DNA of 64,000 nt from Archangium violaceum (GTDB taxonomy: Bacteria; Myxococcota; Myxococcia; Myxococcales; Myxococcaceae). The stretch lies in the NCBI RefSeq assembly GCF_016887565.1, contig NZ_CP069396.1:833001-897000 (forward strand), read 5' to 3'. A program made the position numbers and the translations under genes. Within the stretch, counting starts at the first letter, position 1. Each line of letters starts with the position of its first letter. The notes under the pieces were generated by a model that worked only from the letters and a program-made list of their open reading frames with translations, was not told where the DNA came from and searched no databases. This document shows positions 35,239-43,504 of the stretch, piece after piece.

Positions 35239-35290
35239 ATGGGCGGAAGGGCTAGCAGGAGCGCGCTTTCTTCGCCATGCACATGTCATC

Positions 35291-35330
35291 GAATTCAGAA
35301 AAGGCGTGATTATCGGCTATTGCTGAATTC
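35291..35330. promoter_or_regulatory. Inverted repeat GAATTCAG-N24-CTGAATTC in a divergent intergenic region
   Basis: A perfect 8-bp inverted repeat (35291-35298 and 35323-35330) enclosing an AT-rich 24-nt spacer. It sits between the divergent starts of the enoyl-reductase-like gene (35238) and the PI-PLC-like gene (35392). It could be an operator or a transcript-end hairpin; only the symmetry is seen. Confidence 0.4.
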
Positions 35331-35391
35331 ATGGGAGGGCTTCGTGATAATTCGCGGGCGGTCATCCACCTCGTTCAGTGAGGGATTCATC

Positions 35392-37089
35392 GTGCCATCC
35401 AGTCGCTCATTCCTTGTTCATCCCGCCGTCCTGAGCCTCTTGCTCACCCTGCTCATGCCGGTGCGCTTCGCCGCCGCGCATGGCCGGTACTTCAACGACG
35501 CCAGCTCCGTGGGAGTGAATCATCCCAACTGGATGCGCTGGATTCCGGATGGCACGAGTCTCGCGGCGCTCTCGCTTCCAGGCACCCATGACACCATGGC
35601 CAATGAGACGGAGTGGTACGTGACCGTCTTCGAGCGGGCCTGGGTCCTGACCCAGAGCATGGAGCTGCGCCCCCAGTTGGACGCGGGCATCCGCGTCCTG
35701 GACATCCGCGCCCGCCACATCGGGGATCGCTTCACCATCCATCACGACAGCTATCACCTGATGGCGAACTTCGATGGTGTGTTGGGGACGGCGATCCAGT
35801 TCTTGAGGGACAACCCGACCGAGACCGTGCTGATGCGCGTGAAGAAGGAGTACAACGAGGAGAGCACCACCCGCTCCTTCGCCTCCACCTTCGAGTGGTA
35901 CCGCGATCAGCCCGCCTATTCACCGTACATCTGGCGAGGCACCACCATCCCCAAGCTGGGCGATGTCCGGGGGAAGATCGTCATCATCGATGACTTCGCC
36001 GGGGGCACCTATGGAATCAGCTGGGGCAGCCTCGCGCTACAGGACGCCTGGACGGAGACCAACACCACCACGAAGTGGAACCTGGTGCGCGACCACCTCG
36101 AGGCCACCGACGCGGGCGACCCGAACAAGCTGTACGTCAACTTCCTGAGTGCCTCCGGCGCGGGAGGCACCCCTCGGGCCATCGCGGGCGCCGTCAATCA
36201 AGAGGCCCTCCACTACCTCATGGGAGGTAACGTCCAGCGTACGGGCGTGCTGATGATGGACTTCCCGGGGGCGGGATTGATCGACGCCATCATCGCCCAC
36301 GACTTCCGTCTGGCCACCAGCGGGTTCTCCGTGGGGAGCGACTTCGCGAGCGCCTTCAACAACGTCGCCTACGGCTTCCACAGCGAGGGAGATGATGAGG
36401 CGCGGGACCGGGTCATCGAGGCCAGGAGCTTCCTGTCCCATGTGCTGCCCGGGGTGAACTGGCACGTGCTGGTGTCGGGCACGTCTGGCTCGGACAACTG
36501 GGGCTACACGGTCCAGCATCACGGGCTGTACCAGAAGTCGGACTGGGTCGACGGCTACTGCCACGTGGCGTTCGGCACGGTGTCGAGCGACAGCACGGTC
36601 AGCGACAGCTTGCTGGCGAGCTATGTCGATGGAGCCATTGGCGGCTTGAGCGGCAACGCGGAGCAGCGGGCGGCCCAGCTGGGCTCGCTGGTGCGGGCGC
36701 GCTTTCCCTTCCAGGTCTGGAGTGTCCTGGTCAAGCGGGCCCCGGGAGGCTTCGACAACTGGGCCTACAGCGTGGGGGGGACGCAGTACCAGCGCTGGTC
36801 CGGAGACTACGCCTACGCGGTGTGGGGCTATGCACCCCAGGCGGGCGTCTACCTGTACGAGCACGCGGGCTATCAGGGAGACATCCGTCACCTGACGGGG
36901 TCGGTCGGCTCGCTCGACACCTTCAACGACCGGACCTCCTCCATCCGCATCGTCGGGAACTACCGCGCCAACATCTGGGAGCACAACGACTTGACCGGAG
37001 CGGGGCTGTACGTGCCGCAGACCCGGGATGATCTCGTCAGCCAGGGGTGGAACGATCGGATCTCCTCGGTCGAGGTCTGGCGCTACTGA
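35392..37089 (+). CDS. Secreted PI-PLC X-domain protein with C-terminal beta/gamma-crystallin domain
   Basis: A 565-aa exported protein with signal peptide SSRSFLVHPAVLSLLLTLLM..FAAA (first about 29 residues). The PI-PLC X-like domain has the first catalytic His66 in SLPGTHDTM and the second His (117 or 118) in RFTIHHDSYHL, with DIRAR between; bacterial enzymes of this type cleave phosphatidylinositol or related lipids. A duplicated WHVLVSGTSGSDNW / WSVLVKRAPGGFDNW unit follows (about 370-470). The last 80 residues are a beta/gamma-crystallin fold with two exact Ca-binding motifs, NDRTSS (512-517) and NDRISS (554-559). The start GTG 35392 has GAGGG upstream; GTG 35344 is the alternative. Confidence 0.87.
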   Translation: MPSSRSFLVHPAVLSLLLTLLMPVRFAAAHGRYFNDASSVGVNHPNWMRWIPDGTSLAALSLPGTHDTMANETEWYVTVFERAWVLTQSMELRPQLDAGIRVLDIRARHIGDRFTIHHDSYHLMANFDGVLGTAIQFLRDNPTETVLMRVKKEYNEESTTRSFASTFEWYRDQPAYSPYIWRGTTIPKLGDVRGKIVIIDDFAGGTYGISWGSLALQDAWTETNTTTKWNLVRDHLEATDAGDPNKLYVNFLSASGAGGTPRAIAGAVNQEALHYLMGGNVQRTGVLMMDFPGAGLIDAIIAHDFRLATSGFSVGSDFASAFNNVAYGFHSEGDDEARDRVIEARSFLSHVLPGVNWHVLVSGTSGSDNWGYTVQHHGLYQKSDWVDGYCHVAFGTVSSDSTVSDSLLASYVDGAIGGLSGNAEQRAAQLGSLVRARFPFQVWSVLVKRAPGGFDNWAYSVGGTQYQRWSGDYAYAVWGYAPQAGVYLYEHAGYQGDIRHLTGSVGSLDTFNDRTSSIRIVGNYRANIWEHNDLTGAGLYVPQTRDDLVSQGWNDRISSVEVWRY

Positions 37090-37131
37090 GCACGCGCGCC
37101 ACTGCTCGACCGAGGAGGCCTTCCACGGAGC

Positions 37132-38733
37132 TCAGCCCTGGTAGGACTCGTCCTGCTCGATGCGGCTGAGCACCCAGTCGAAGTCGCCGGACGTCACCCG
37201 GGCCGAGCAGTGCGTGCAGTTGCCCGCCATGTTGATGGACAGCGGTGCGCCGCACGAGGGGCACCGCTTGTCCGCGCTCGGCCTGCCCTTGGCCGACGTG
37301 CCGCGAATGAGCGTCCAGTATTCGCTGTACTGGCGCTCGCGCGACCGGCTGCCGGACACCTGCTTCCCGTCCGAGTCCCGCACCGTGTAGTCCAGGCTCG
37401 TGGCGAACATGCGCACCGTGATGGAGTGGTAGTACTTGTCACTCACCACCCGGGCCAGCTCCACGCAGGTGATGCGCGCGTTCTCGGTGATGTTGCGCAG
37501 CCCCGCCTGCTTGTAGGCGTCCATCCAGTAGAGCTGCGACTGGAAGAGGCTGTCGCTCACGTAGGGACGGGCCCGCTCCCACTGGCGGTTGGACCAGGCC
37601 ACCTGCATCTCCTGGAAGATGAGCCCGAGGCGCTGGTTGAGTGCGTCCCAGGTCATGTTCGGGTCCTGCGTCAGCAGCCGCCGCATGCGCTCGTCCACCT
37701 GGGACTGCTTCACGGTGGGCAGGTGCGTGCCCTCCTCGGGCGTGTCACCGCCGAGCTGCGGTCCGCGCGCCTCTCGCTCCAGCGGTTGCACGCTCTCCAC
37801 CACCCAGTCGAACTCGCCCGTGTCCACCTTCTGCTCGCAGTACGAGCACGTGCTGCCCCTCATGCCGTCCAGCGGCGCGCCGCAGTTGGGGCACTTGAAC
37901 ACCCGCGCCTGGTCCGGCGAGCGCGACTTCACCGCCGTTCCACGCGACAGCGTCCAGTCCTCCGCCACGTAGTAGCTCTGCTCCGAGCCGCGCGAGCTCT
38001 GCTCGGTGTAGTTGGCCTCGAAGCGGATGCTCACGGTCACCCGCGTGCTGTTCGGCCACAGGGAGGAGGTGCTCAGGTACTGCATGGAGCCCACCACCAC
38101 CGCCTGCACCCGCGCCGGCTGGCCGAGGTTCCGCAGGGCCTCGCGCGCCTGGGGCGACAGGTACGCGGCCAGCGTGTCCAGCCGTCCTCCGCCACGCGCC
38201 TCGTGGGCCTTGGCATAGAGCGCGTAGAGGAAGTCCTCGAAGGGCACCAGCGAGAAGTCCGGGTCGAACGGCACCGGCTTTCCATTCGCTCCGGGCGGGC
38301 CCACCGTGCGCAGCCGCGTCAGCCTCTCCCTCGCCGCTCCCGCGCGCTCCGCGTTACCTCCGGGCGGGGGCTGCTGGGGCACCGTCGTGCTCCAGTCACC
38401 CCCCTTCTTCTGCATCTGTTGCACGACGACGACCGCCCCGATGATGACCATCACCATCATCAGGGTGCAGCAGAAGCCTCCGCCGCTCGAGCTGGAGGAA
38501 CCGTCGCTGTACGAGTAGCTGCTCCCGGAGTAGCTGGAGCCGCTGGAGTAGCTGCGCGACGAGCTGCTGGAGTAGCTCCGGGAGGAGCTGGAGCTGCTGG
38601 ACGAGCCTCGGGAGGAGCTCGAGCCGCGGTAGGTGTTGCCACCGCCCGGCCGCGCCAGGCTCTCCGGCACCACGAGCACCAGCGCGAGCAGCAGGGGGGC
38701 GGCGAAGGCCAGCCAATGAAGGGAGCGTCTCAT
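37132..38733 (-). CDS. Tim44-like domain protein with two zinc ribbons and a Ser-rich linker
   Basis: A 533-aa protein. It has an N-terminal hydrophobic signal or anchor (LHWLAFAAPLLLALVLVV), then a Ser/Tyr-rich low-complexity stretch (residues about 38-83), then a transmembrane helix CCTLMMVMVIIGAVVVV. Two Tim44-like (NTF2-fold) modules follow, each ending in a rubredoxin-type zinc ribbon: CPNCGAPLDG..CSYCEQ near 300 and CPSCGAPLS..CTHCSA near 510. Both modules end with a GEFDWV / GDFDWV segment. The ATG at 38733 lies 5 nt after the stop of the TPM-domain gene, and a GTG at 38742 overlaps that stop, so the pair is coupled. Function unknown. Confidence 0.83.
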   Translation of the reverse strand: MRRSLHWLAFAAPLLLALVLVVPESLARPGGGNTYRGSSSSRGSSSSSSSSRSYSSSSSRSYSSGSSYSGSSYSYSDGSSSSSGGGFCCTLMMVMVIIGAVVVVQQMQKKGGDWSTTVPQQPPPGGNAERAGAARERLTRLRTVGPPGANGKPVPFDPDFSLVPFEDFLYALYAKAHEARGGGRLDTLAAYLSPQAREALRNLGQPARVQAVVVGSMQYLSTSSLWPNSTRVTVSIRFEANYTEQSSRGSEQSYYVAEDWTLSRGTAVKSRSPDQARVFKCPNCGAPLDGMRGSTCSYCEQKVDTGEFDWVVESVQPLEREARGPQLGGDTPEEGTHLPTVKQSQVDERMRRLLTQDPNMTWDALNQRLGLIFQEMQVAWSNRQWERARPYVSDSLFQSQLYWMDAYKQAGLRNITENARITCVELARVVSDKYYHSITVRMFATSLDYTVRDSDGKQVSGSRSRERQYSEYWTLIRGTSAKGRPSADKRCPSCGAPLSINMAGNCTHCSARVTSGDFDWVLSRIEQDESYQG

Positions 38734-38738
38734 GGGTC

Positions 38739-39368
38739 TCACGCGGCGTGGGGAGCGTCGGGAAGCTCGTTGACGTCATCGGCGGAGCGCGGCAGCACCC
38801 GCTCCAACGGGGAGGCCAGCAGTCGCATCGCCTCGAAGAAGGGCTCGGGGGACTCGGAGGCGGCCACGGCGGCCGACAGCTTCGCCAGCGCCTCCTCCCA
38901 CTCCTTGCCCAGCGCGGCGGTGTCCACTCCGATGTCGGGCACCACCTCCACGCGCCGCTCGAAGGTGGAGACGAACACGAGGATGCCCGTGCGCCCCGTG
39001 GTGCGGGAGATGCCGAGCTCCACGAAGGCCGCCCGCGCCGCCCTCCGCACGTTCTCCTCCAGCAGCTTGCGCGACGTGAGCCACCGGCGCACGCCGGGCA
39101 GGGCCGCGCTCACGGTCGCTCCCACCACGAAGGACAGCGCCACGTCGATGGGGAAGAACTCGAGCGGGAACTCCTGCGGCAGGTACAGCATGGCCACCAG
39201 CGTCACCAGCGCCAGCACGAAGCCCACGAGGTAGTCCGTGTGCCGGTAATGGCCAGAGGTGCGGTGCACGGACACCACCACCTCGGCGGCGGTCCGGGCC
39301 TCGATGGCCTTCACCTCGTCCGCGGCCTTCGCCTTGGCGGCGTCATCGAAGAATGCGCGAGCCCACAT
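38739..39368 (-). CDS. TPM-domain membrane protein
   Basis: A 209-aa protein. An N-terminal TPM (TLP18.3/Psb32/MOLO-1-like) module begins KAIEARTAAEVVVSVHRTSG, is interrupted by two transmembrane helices (LVGFVLALVTLVAMLYL, and IDVALSFVVGATVSAAL), and resumes with AFVELGISRTTGRTGILVFVSTFERRVEVVPDIGV, the characteristic C-terminal TPM pattern. It is upstream of and coupled to the Tim44-like gene, an association that recurs with repair/assembly-type membrane proteins. A precise activity is not known. Confidence 0.78.
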   Translation of the reverse strand: MWARAFFDDAAKAKAADEVKAIEARTAAEVVVSVHRTSGHYRHTDYLVGFVLALVTLVAMLYLPQEFPLEFFPIDVALSFVVGATVSAALPGVRRWLTSRKLLEENVRRAARAAFVELGISRTTGRTGILVFVSTFERRVEVVPDIGVDTAALGKEWEEALAKLSAAVAASESPEPFFEAMRLLASPLERVLPRSADDVNELPDAPHAA

Positions 39369-39444
39369 GGGTCATCTCCTGGGGCGCGCAGCCTAGCCGA
39401 CCGGTCCCCGGGCCGCACCCCACCCCGGGTCTCCGCGCCACCCG

Positions 39445-40656
39445 TCACTGTTTTGGCTTCGAGGAGGACTGGGGCTTCAGCTCGCCCCGCAGGATGGAGA
39501 CGAGCAGCTCCCGCGTCTCGTCATAGGAGGGCTCGCTCTGGAAGAAACCGAAGGTCTCGTGCACGTTGCCCGGGTAGTAGCCGTCCAGGTGGAACACGCG
39601 CGGCGCCGAGGGGTCCTTCTCCTTCACGAACGCGTTGGCGAAGGCGTAGGAGCCCAGCGACACGACGAACGCGGGCTGCTCCTTGTCCGGCTCGTACACC
39701 TGGAACTCGTAGCGCTTGGCCCAGTCCCCCTCCAGCTCGAAGTTCTCCACTACCAGTACGTTGCGGCCCGACTCCTGGAACTGGTCGCGGATGAAGTAGT
39801 CCTTGTCCACCTTGCCCGCCTGGTGCAGCAGCAGCACCGCCTCGCGCTCGGTGTCCCGCTGCTTCTTGTTCCCGAGCGCCTGGTGCATCTGCACCAGCTT
39901 GGCGCGCGTCTTCCAGTCCTGTGGCTCCAGGTCCGCCGCCTTCTGGAAGCACTCCAGCGCCAGGGCGGGCTCGCCGCGCAGCTGCCGCAACTGCCCGGCG
40001 TTGTAGTGCGCCAGGGCGAAGCCCGGCTCTGCCTCGCGTGCCTTCTCGTAGGCGTCCAGCGCTTCCTGGGGTCTTCCCTGATCCATGTGCAGCAGGCCGA
40101 GAAGGAAGAGCGCCTGCGCGTTGCGCGGCTCCAGCACGAGCGTCTGGTTGATGGCCGCCCGGGCCTCGGCCGGCCGATCGAGCTGCAGGTACAGCGTGCC
40201 CAGCAGATGCCAGTACCGGCCTCGCTTTGGCTCCAGCTCGGTGGCACGGATGGCGTCGGTGAGCGCGGCCTCGGCCTGGTCCCCGCCGCCGAGCAGGAAG
40301 GCCTTGATGTAGTGGGGCTCCGCGAGGTCCGGTGCCAGCGCGAGGGCTCGATCGGCCCCCTCGCGTCCCCAGTCTCCCCGGTGGAGGAGGAAGGTCACCC
40401 GCGCCAGCAGCGCGTGGAGCCGGGCATCCTGGGGGTTCTTTCCGACGCGGGACTCCAGCTCGCGCGAGAGCTTCTCCAGGTCCGCGAGCGAGGCCTCGCG
40501 CTCCGGTCCCCGAAGACCCAGGGCGGCCCGGTCCAGGCGCGCCTCGTCGGTGTCCGCCGGGGCGCTGGCCGGCGCCGTGGAGGCGTGGCGGGTGGCGCAG
40601 CCGGCGCCGAGCAGGAGTCCCGAGCTCAGGACACCCAGGAGTCGGAGTGTTTTCAT
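39445..40656 (-). CDS. TPR-repeat lipoprotein
   Basis: A 403-aa predicted lipoprotein: MKTLRLLGVLSSGLLLGAGC gives a lipobox LGAGC with Cys20. About five tetratricopeptide repeats span residues 80-250 (for example the unit RYWHLLGTLYLQLDRPAEARAAINQTL and the next, AQALFLLGLLHMDQGRPQEALDAYEKA). The C-terminal about 140 residues form a separate globular domain with FVVSLGSYAFANAFVKEKD. Probably an outer-membrane or periplasmic scaffold. The start at the ATG ending at 40656 is fixed by the lipobox; a longer frame to 40887 lies antisense to the divergent GNAT gene. Confidence 0.82.
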   Translation of the reverse strand: MKTLRLLGVLSSGLLLGAGCATRHASTAPASAPADTDEARLDRAALGLRGPEREASLADLEKLSRELESRVGKNPQDARLHALLARVTFLLHRGDWGREGADRALALAPDLAEPHYIKAFLLGGGDQAEAALTDAIRATELEPKRGRYWHLLGTLYLQLDRPAEARAAINQTLVLEPRNAQALFLLGLLHMDQGRPQEALDAYEKAREAEPGFALAHYNAGQLRQLRGEPALALECFQKAADLEPQDWKTRAKLVQMHQALGNKKQRDTEREAVLLLHQAGKVDKDYFIRDQFQESGRNVLVVENFELEGDWAKRYEFQVYEPDKEQPAFVVSLGSYAFANAFVKEKDPSAPRVFHLDGYYPGNVHETFGFFQSEPSYDETRELLVSILRGELKPQSSSKPKQ

Positions 40657-40744
40657 CCACGAAGCATGGAGTGGACGACGTATACCTCGCAAGCGCGCTC
40701 GACCGGCTGGCTGCTCCCGCTCAGACTCGGGCCTGGAGGCTCGC

Positions 40745-41566
40745 ATGACAGCCGTTTCCTTTTCCCACCTGGATCCCCGCGTGTTGGCGCTGCGCATCGA
40801 GAACGCCCAGGCGGAGCAGGTCGATCGGACTCCGTTTCCCTCGCGGCAGGGCGTGCCCTCGCTCCGGGTCGCGGGGGGGCGGGCCATCTACCTCGGGCCG
40901 CGCTCGCCCTACTCGGTGGCCATCGGTGTGGGGCTCGAGGGGTTGGTGGGAACGGAGGACCTCGAGCGCATCGAGTCCCACCTGGGCGCGGGCGGAGGCA
41001 CCGTCCGCATCGAGCTGAATCCGTTCTGCGAGCCCTCGTTCTCGGTGAAGCTGGCCGCGCGCGGCTACCGCGTGGAGCGTTTCCTCCAGGTCTGGTGGCG
41101 GTCGCCGTCGCCCGTGCCACCGCCCGTTCCGGGTGTCGAGGTCCGGCCCGTGCGCCCGGGCGAGGAGCGGCTCTGGTCCGAGCTCTTCTTCCTCTGCTTC
41201 GTGGGGCGGCCTACTTCGTCCGAGGTGGAGCTGGCAGGGGGTCTGGGCATCGCCCGCACCGAGGGAAACACCTGCTTCCTGGCGCTCCAGGAGGGCGAGC
41301 CCCGCGGCGTGGGCGTGGTCTCGGCGACGGGCGGGGTGGCCTTGCTGTCGGCGGATGGTGTGGTGCCAGCGTTCCGGGGGCGGAGGCTCCAGCTCGCGCT
41401 CATCCACGCGCGGATGGCCTGGGCGGCGGAGCGGGGCTGCGACGTGGTGACCGCCTCGACGGAGCCCCAGACGGCCTCGCAGCGCAACTACGAGCGCGCG
41501 GGCTTCCGCTGCGCGTACCCGAAGCTCGTCATGATGCGGCAGCTCTCTCCGTGGGGCTGGGGCTGA
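40745..41566 (+). CDS. GNAT family N-acetyltransferase
   Basis: A 273-aa protein with an N-terminal domain of about 125 residues (VRIELNPFCEPSFSVKLAARGYRVE) and a C-terminal GNAT fold. Motif A is VVPAFRGRRLQLALIHARMAWAAERG near residue 215, an R-G-R-x-L variant of the acetyl-CoA loop, followed by TASTEPQTASQRNYERAGFR, the typical motif B. Substrate unknown. Convergent with the second GNAT gene, 7 nt apart. Confidence 0.85.
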   Translation: MTAVSFSHLDPRVLALRIENAQAEQVDRTPFPSRQGVPSLRVAGGRAIYLGPRSPYSVAIGVGLEGLVGTEDLERIESHLGAGGGTVRIELNPFCEPSFSVKLAARGYRVERFLQVWWRSPSPVPPPVPGVEVRPVRPGEERLWSELFFLCFVGRPTSSEVELAGGLGIARTEGNTCFLALQEGEPRGVGVVSATGGVALLSADGVVPAFRGRRLQLALIHARMAWAAERGCDVVTASTEPQTASQRNYERAGFRCAYPKLVMMRQLSPWGWG

Positions 41567-41573
41567 GCGGGCT

Positions 41574-42680
41574 TCAGGCCAGCGCCATCTCGAAGCCGGT
41601 GCGCCCCGCGGGGAAGTGCTCGCGCGCCAGGCCCGCCGGTGTCACCGCGTAGAGGTGGAAGTCCAGCCTGCGCTGGAAGAAGCCCTTCAGCGCTGGCTCG
41701 TGCGGGTCGTCGTGGTCCATGTACAGCGAGAAGAAGTGGTACCCCTTGCCGTGGTGGTCCGCGTACACGTGCTCCACCAGGGCGCGCAGGATGTCCGGGT
41801 CCTCCCCCGTGATGCTGGTGTTGCACAGGTAGAAGTAGCGGAAGTCGTGTCCGGGCTCCGGCAGCCGCGGCGCGCGCAGCACCGTGGCCATCGCGTCGTA
41901 GCCCCACTTCACCCAGCGCATCGAGCCCCGGTACGCCAGCACCCGGTAGCGCTTCACCGCTTCCGGATCCCATACCGAGGTGCACCCCACCAGCCTCCCG
42001 CCTCCATCGAAGGCCAGGTAGCTGCCCTCCACGCTCAGGCCCGGCCAGCGCTCGAGACGGTGTTGCAGCTCTCCCTGGTCATAGCGGTAGCCAAAGGGCC
42101 TCGCGCGGTGGTCCGCGTCCAACAGTGCGCTCATGGCCGGCACGTCCCCGGGTGTGGCGCGCCGTACCTGGAAGCGGCTACGCCCCGGCTGGCGGCGGCG
42201 GGTGAAGTGCACGGACACGGCGGAGAAGCGGCGCAGCCGCGTGTAGTGCGGCTGGTTCACCCGGTTCGCCTTGCGCTTCACCAGCGCCTGCAGAGCCGCC
42301 GCGTTGCTGGCCATCACCGACGTGAGGAAGGCTTCCACGCCCAGCCGCTTCGCTGTTTCCTCCAGCACCGGTCCGTAGAAGCGTGCCAGGCCCCGGCTGC
42401 GTCTCGCGGAGAAGCGCGTGCGCAGGTCCCCCAGGTACCCCACCCGGCAGGGCCGGCCCTCCAGCCAGCCGTCTCTGACGAGGATGGTCCCCATCCCATC
42501 CAGCCCGTCCTCCACCTCGTGCACCCAGAGCTCCGTGTCTCCTCGTTGGATGTCGTAGAGGCTGAAGAAGTCCGGTGAGCGCTGGGTCGTCAGTACGAGC
42601 TCTCCCTGCATCGGCACCGAGCCGAAGAGATCGAGCAGGCGGGTGTTGTCTTCACGGGTCGCGCGGCGCAGACGGCTCAT
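41574..42680 (-). CDS. Two-domain GNAT-like acetyltransferase
   Basis: A 368-aa protein with two GNAT-related halves. The first (residues 1-165) has YLGDLRTRFSARRSRGLARFYGPVL and SVMASNAAALQAL; the second (about 170-368) begins FQVRRATPGDVPAMSALL. It ends with a long strand-helix segment SLYMDHDDPHEPALKGFFQRR. The family occurs widely in GC-rich soil bacteria and the substrate is unknown. An intergenic copy of the palindromic repeat lies in its upstream region. Confidence 0.8.
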   Translation of the reverse strand: MSRLRRATREDNTRLLDLFGSVPMQGELVLTTQRSPDFFSLYDIQRGDTELWVHEVEDGLDGMGTILVRDGWLEGRPCRVGYLGDLRTRFSARRSRGLARFYGPVLEETAKRLGVEAFLTSVMASNAAALQALVKRKANRVNQPHYTRLRRFSAVSVHFTRRRQPGRSRFQVRRATPGDVPAMSALLDADHRARPFGYRYDQGELQHRLERWPGLSVEGSYLAFDGGGRLVGCTSVWDPEAVKRYRVLAYRGSMRWVKWGYDAMATVLRAPRLPEPGHDFRYFYLCNTSITGEDPDILRALVEHVYADHHGKGYHFFSLYMDHDDPHEPALKGFFQRRLDFHLYAVTPAGLAREHFPAGRTGFEMALA

Positions 42681-42738
42681 GGGGTGCCCCTAGATTACGC
42701 GAGCGGGGCTGGGAACGGTGGCAACCCGGGGGGCGGAT

Positions 42739-42772
42739 ACCCTCACCCCGTCCCTCTCCCAGAGGGAGAGGG
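42739..42772 (-). repeat. Palindromic repeat copy 8
   Basis: Reverse-orientation unit between the GNAT gene start and the stop of the 181-aa gene. On the minus strand it is followed by GTATCCG..CCCCGGGTTGCCACC, matching the extended box next to copies 4 and 10. Confidence 0.9.
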
Positions 42773-42780
42773 GTTGTTTG

Positions 42781-43326
42781 TTACTTCAGCAGGCCCTCCA
42801 GGGTGGCGGCTCGTTTTGCGTCGTGCACCACGCTCTGGATGCGGCCCGAGTCTGGGAAGAGCTTCTCCGCCTGCTCGCTCAGCCGCAGCGCCTTCCCCAG
42901 TGACTCCTTCGTCCTCTCGTGCACCCAGGCTCGCAGCAGCCCCGCCCACGCGTCCTCCAGCGTCTCCAACGCCTTCGCCGCACCCTCCTCGTACAAAGGC
43001 ATGGCCTTCTCGGGAGCGTTGCGGAGGGTGTCCAGGAAGTACCCCAACTCCACTACCGCCGGCGCGCTCCGCTCCGAGCCCACCACTGCCTGCTCCAGCA
43101 ACCGCTGCGCCTCCGTGAAGGTCTCCTCCGCGTCTCGGCCCGGCTCGTCCGCGACCTGCAACTGCCTCGCGAGCTCCAGCAGGTTGGGCGTGAACGCGGG
43201 GTGCTCCGATGCCAGTTCGCGGTGCAGCCGCAGCCGCTCCTCGTCTCCCGGTGCGCCCGCCCGCCTCGCATCCCGGAGCCGCTCCGCCAACTCCTCCACG
43301 CTCGGGTGTGAGGCCCTCTTCGTCAT
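42781..43326 (-). CDS. TPR-like helical protein of unknown function
   Basis: A 181-aa all-helical protein made of repeated amphipathic helices (for example APAVVELGYFLDTLRNAPEKAMPLYEEGAAKAL), resembling degenerate TPR or Sel1-type repeats, without signal peptide. Its ATG overlaps the stop of the 51-residue upstream ORF by 4 nt, so it belongs to a three-gene operon with that ORF and a beta-barrel protein. Function not recognised. Confidence 0.65.
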   Translation of the reverse strand: MTKRASHPSVEELAERLRDARRAGAPGDEERLRLHRELASEHPAFTPNLLELARQLQVADEPGRDAEETFTEAQRLLEQAVVGSERSAPAVVELGYFLDTLRNAPEKAMPLYEEGAAKALETLEDAWAGLLRAWVHERTKESLGKALRLSEQAEKLFPDSGRIQSVVHDAKRAATLEGLLK

Positions 43327-43478
43327 CGCACCTTCTCCATCAACCGGTCCTGCTGCTCGATGAGCTTCTCGGCCAGCTTCAGCTGGGCTTGCGTCGCCAG
43401 CGTGAAGTCCTTGTGCTCCAACATCTGTTTGATTTGGAAGAGGGTGTGGTCGCGCAGCTGCGACGGGAAGTCCCGCAT
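43323..43478 (-). CDS. Small 51-residue helical protein
   Basis: Encodes MRDFPSQLRDHTLFQIKQML and on to KLAEKLIEQQDRLMEKVR, probably two helices. It is too short for routine gene finding, but its stop overlaps the next gene's ATG (ATGA) and it starts 26 nt after the beta-barrel gene stop, supporting expression as part of the operon. A GTG at 43490 is an alternative start with GAGG directly in front of it. No family recognised. Confidence 0.55.
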   Translation of the reverse strand: MRDFPSQLRDHTLFQIKQMLEHKDFTLATQAQLKLAEKLIEQQDRLMEKVR

Positions 43479-43504
43479 GTAGCCATCCACCCTCTGCCGT
43501 CGCT

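Noticed and set aside
34603-35391. N-terminal extension of the PI-PLC-like gene
   Set aside because: It runs antisense through the enoyl-reductase-like gene and lacks conservation-like composition; the signal peptide near 35392 marks the true start.
38461-38640. Possible tandem DNA repeat in the Ser-rich region of the Tim44-like gene
   Set aside because: The units are irregular and reflect Ser codon repetition, not a separate genetic element.
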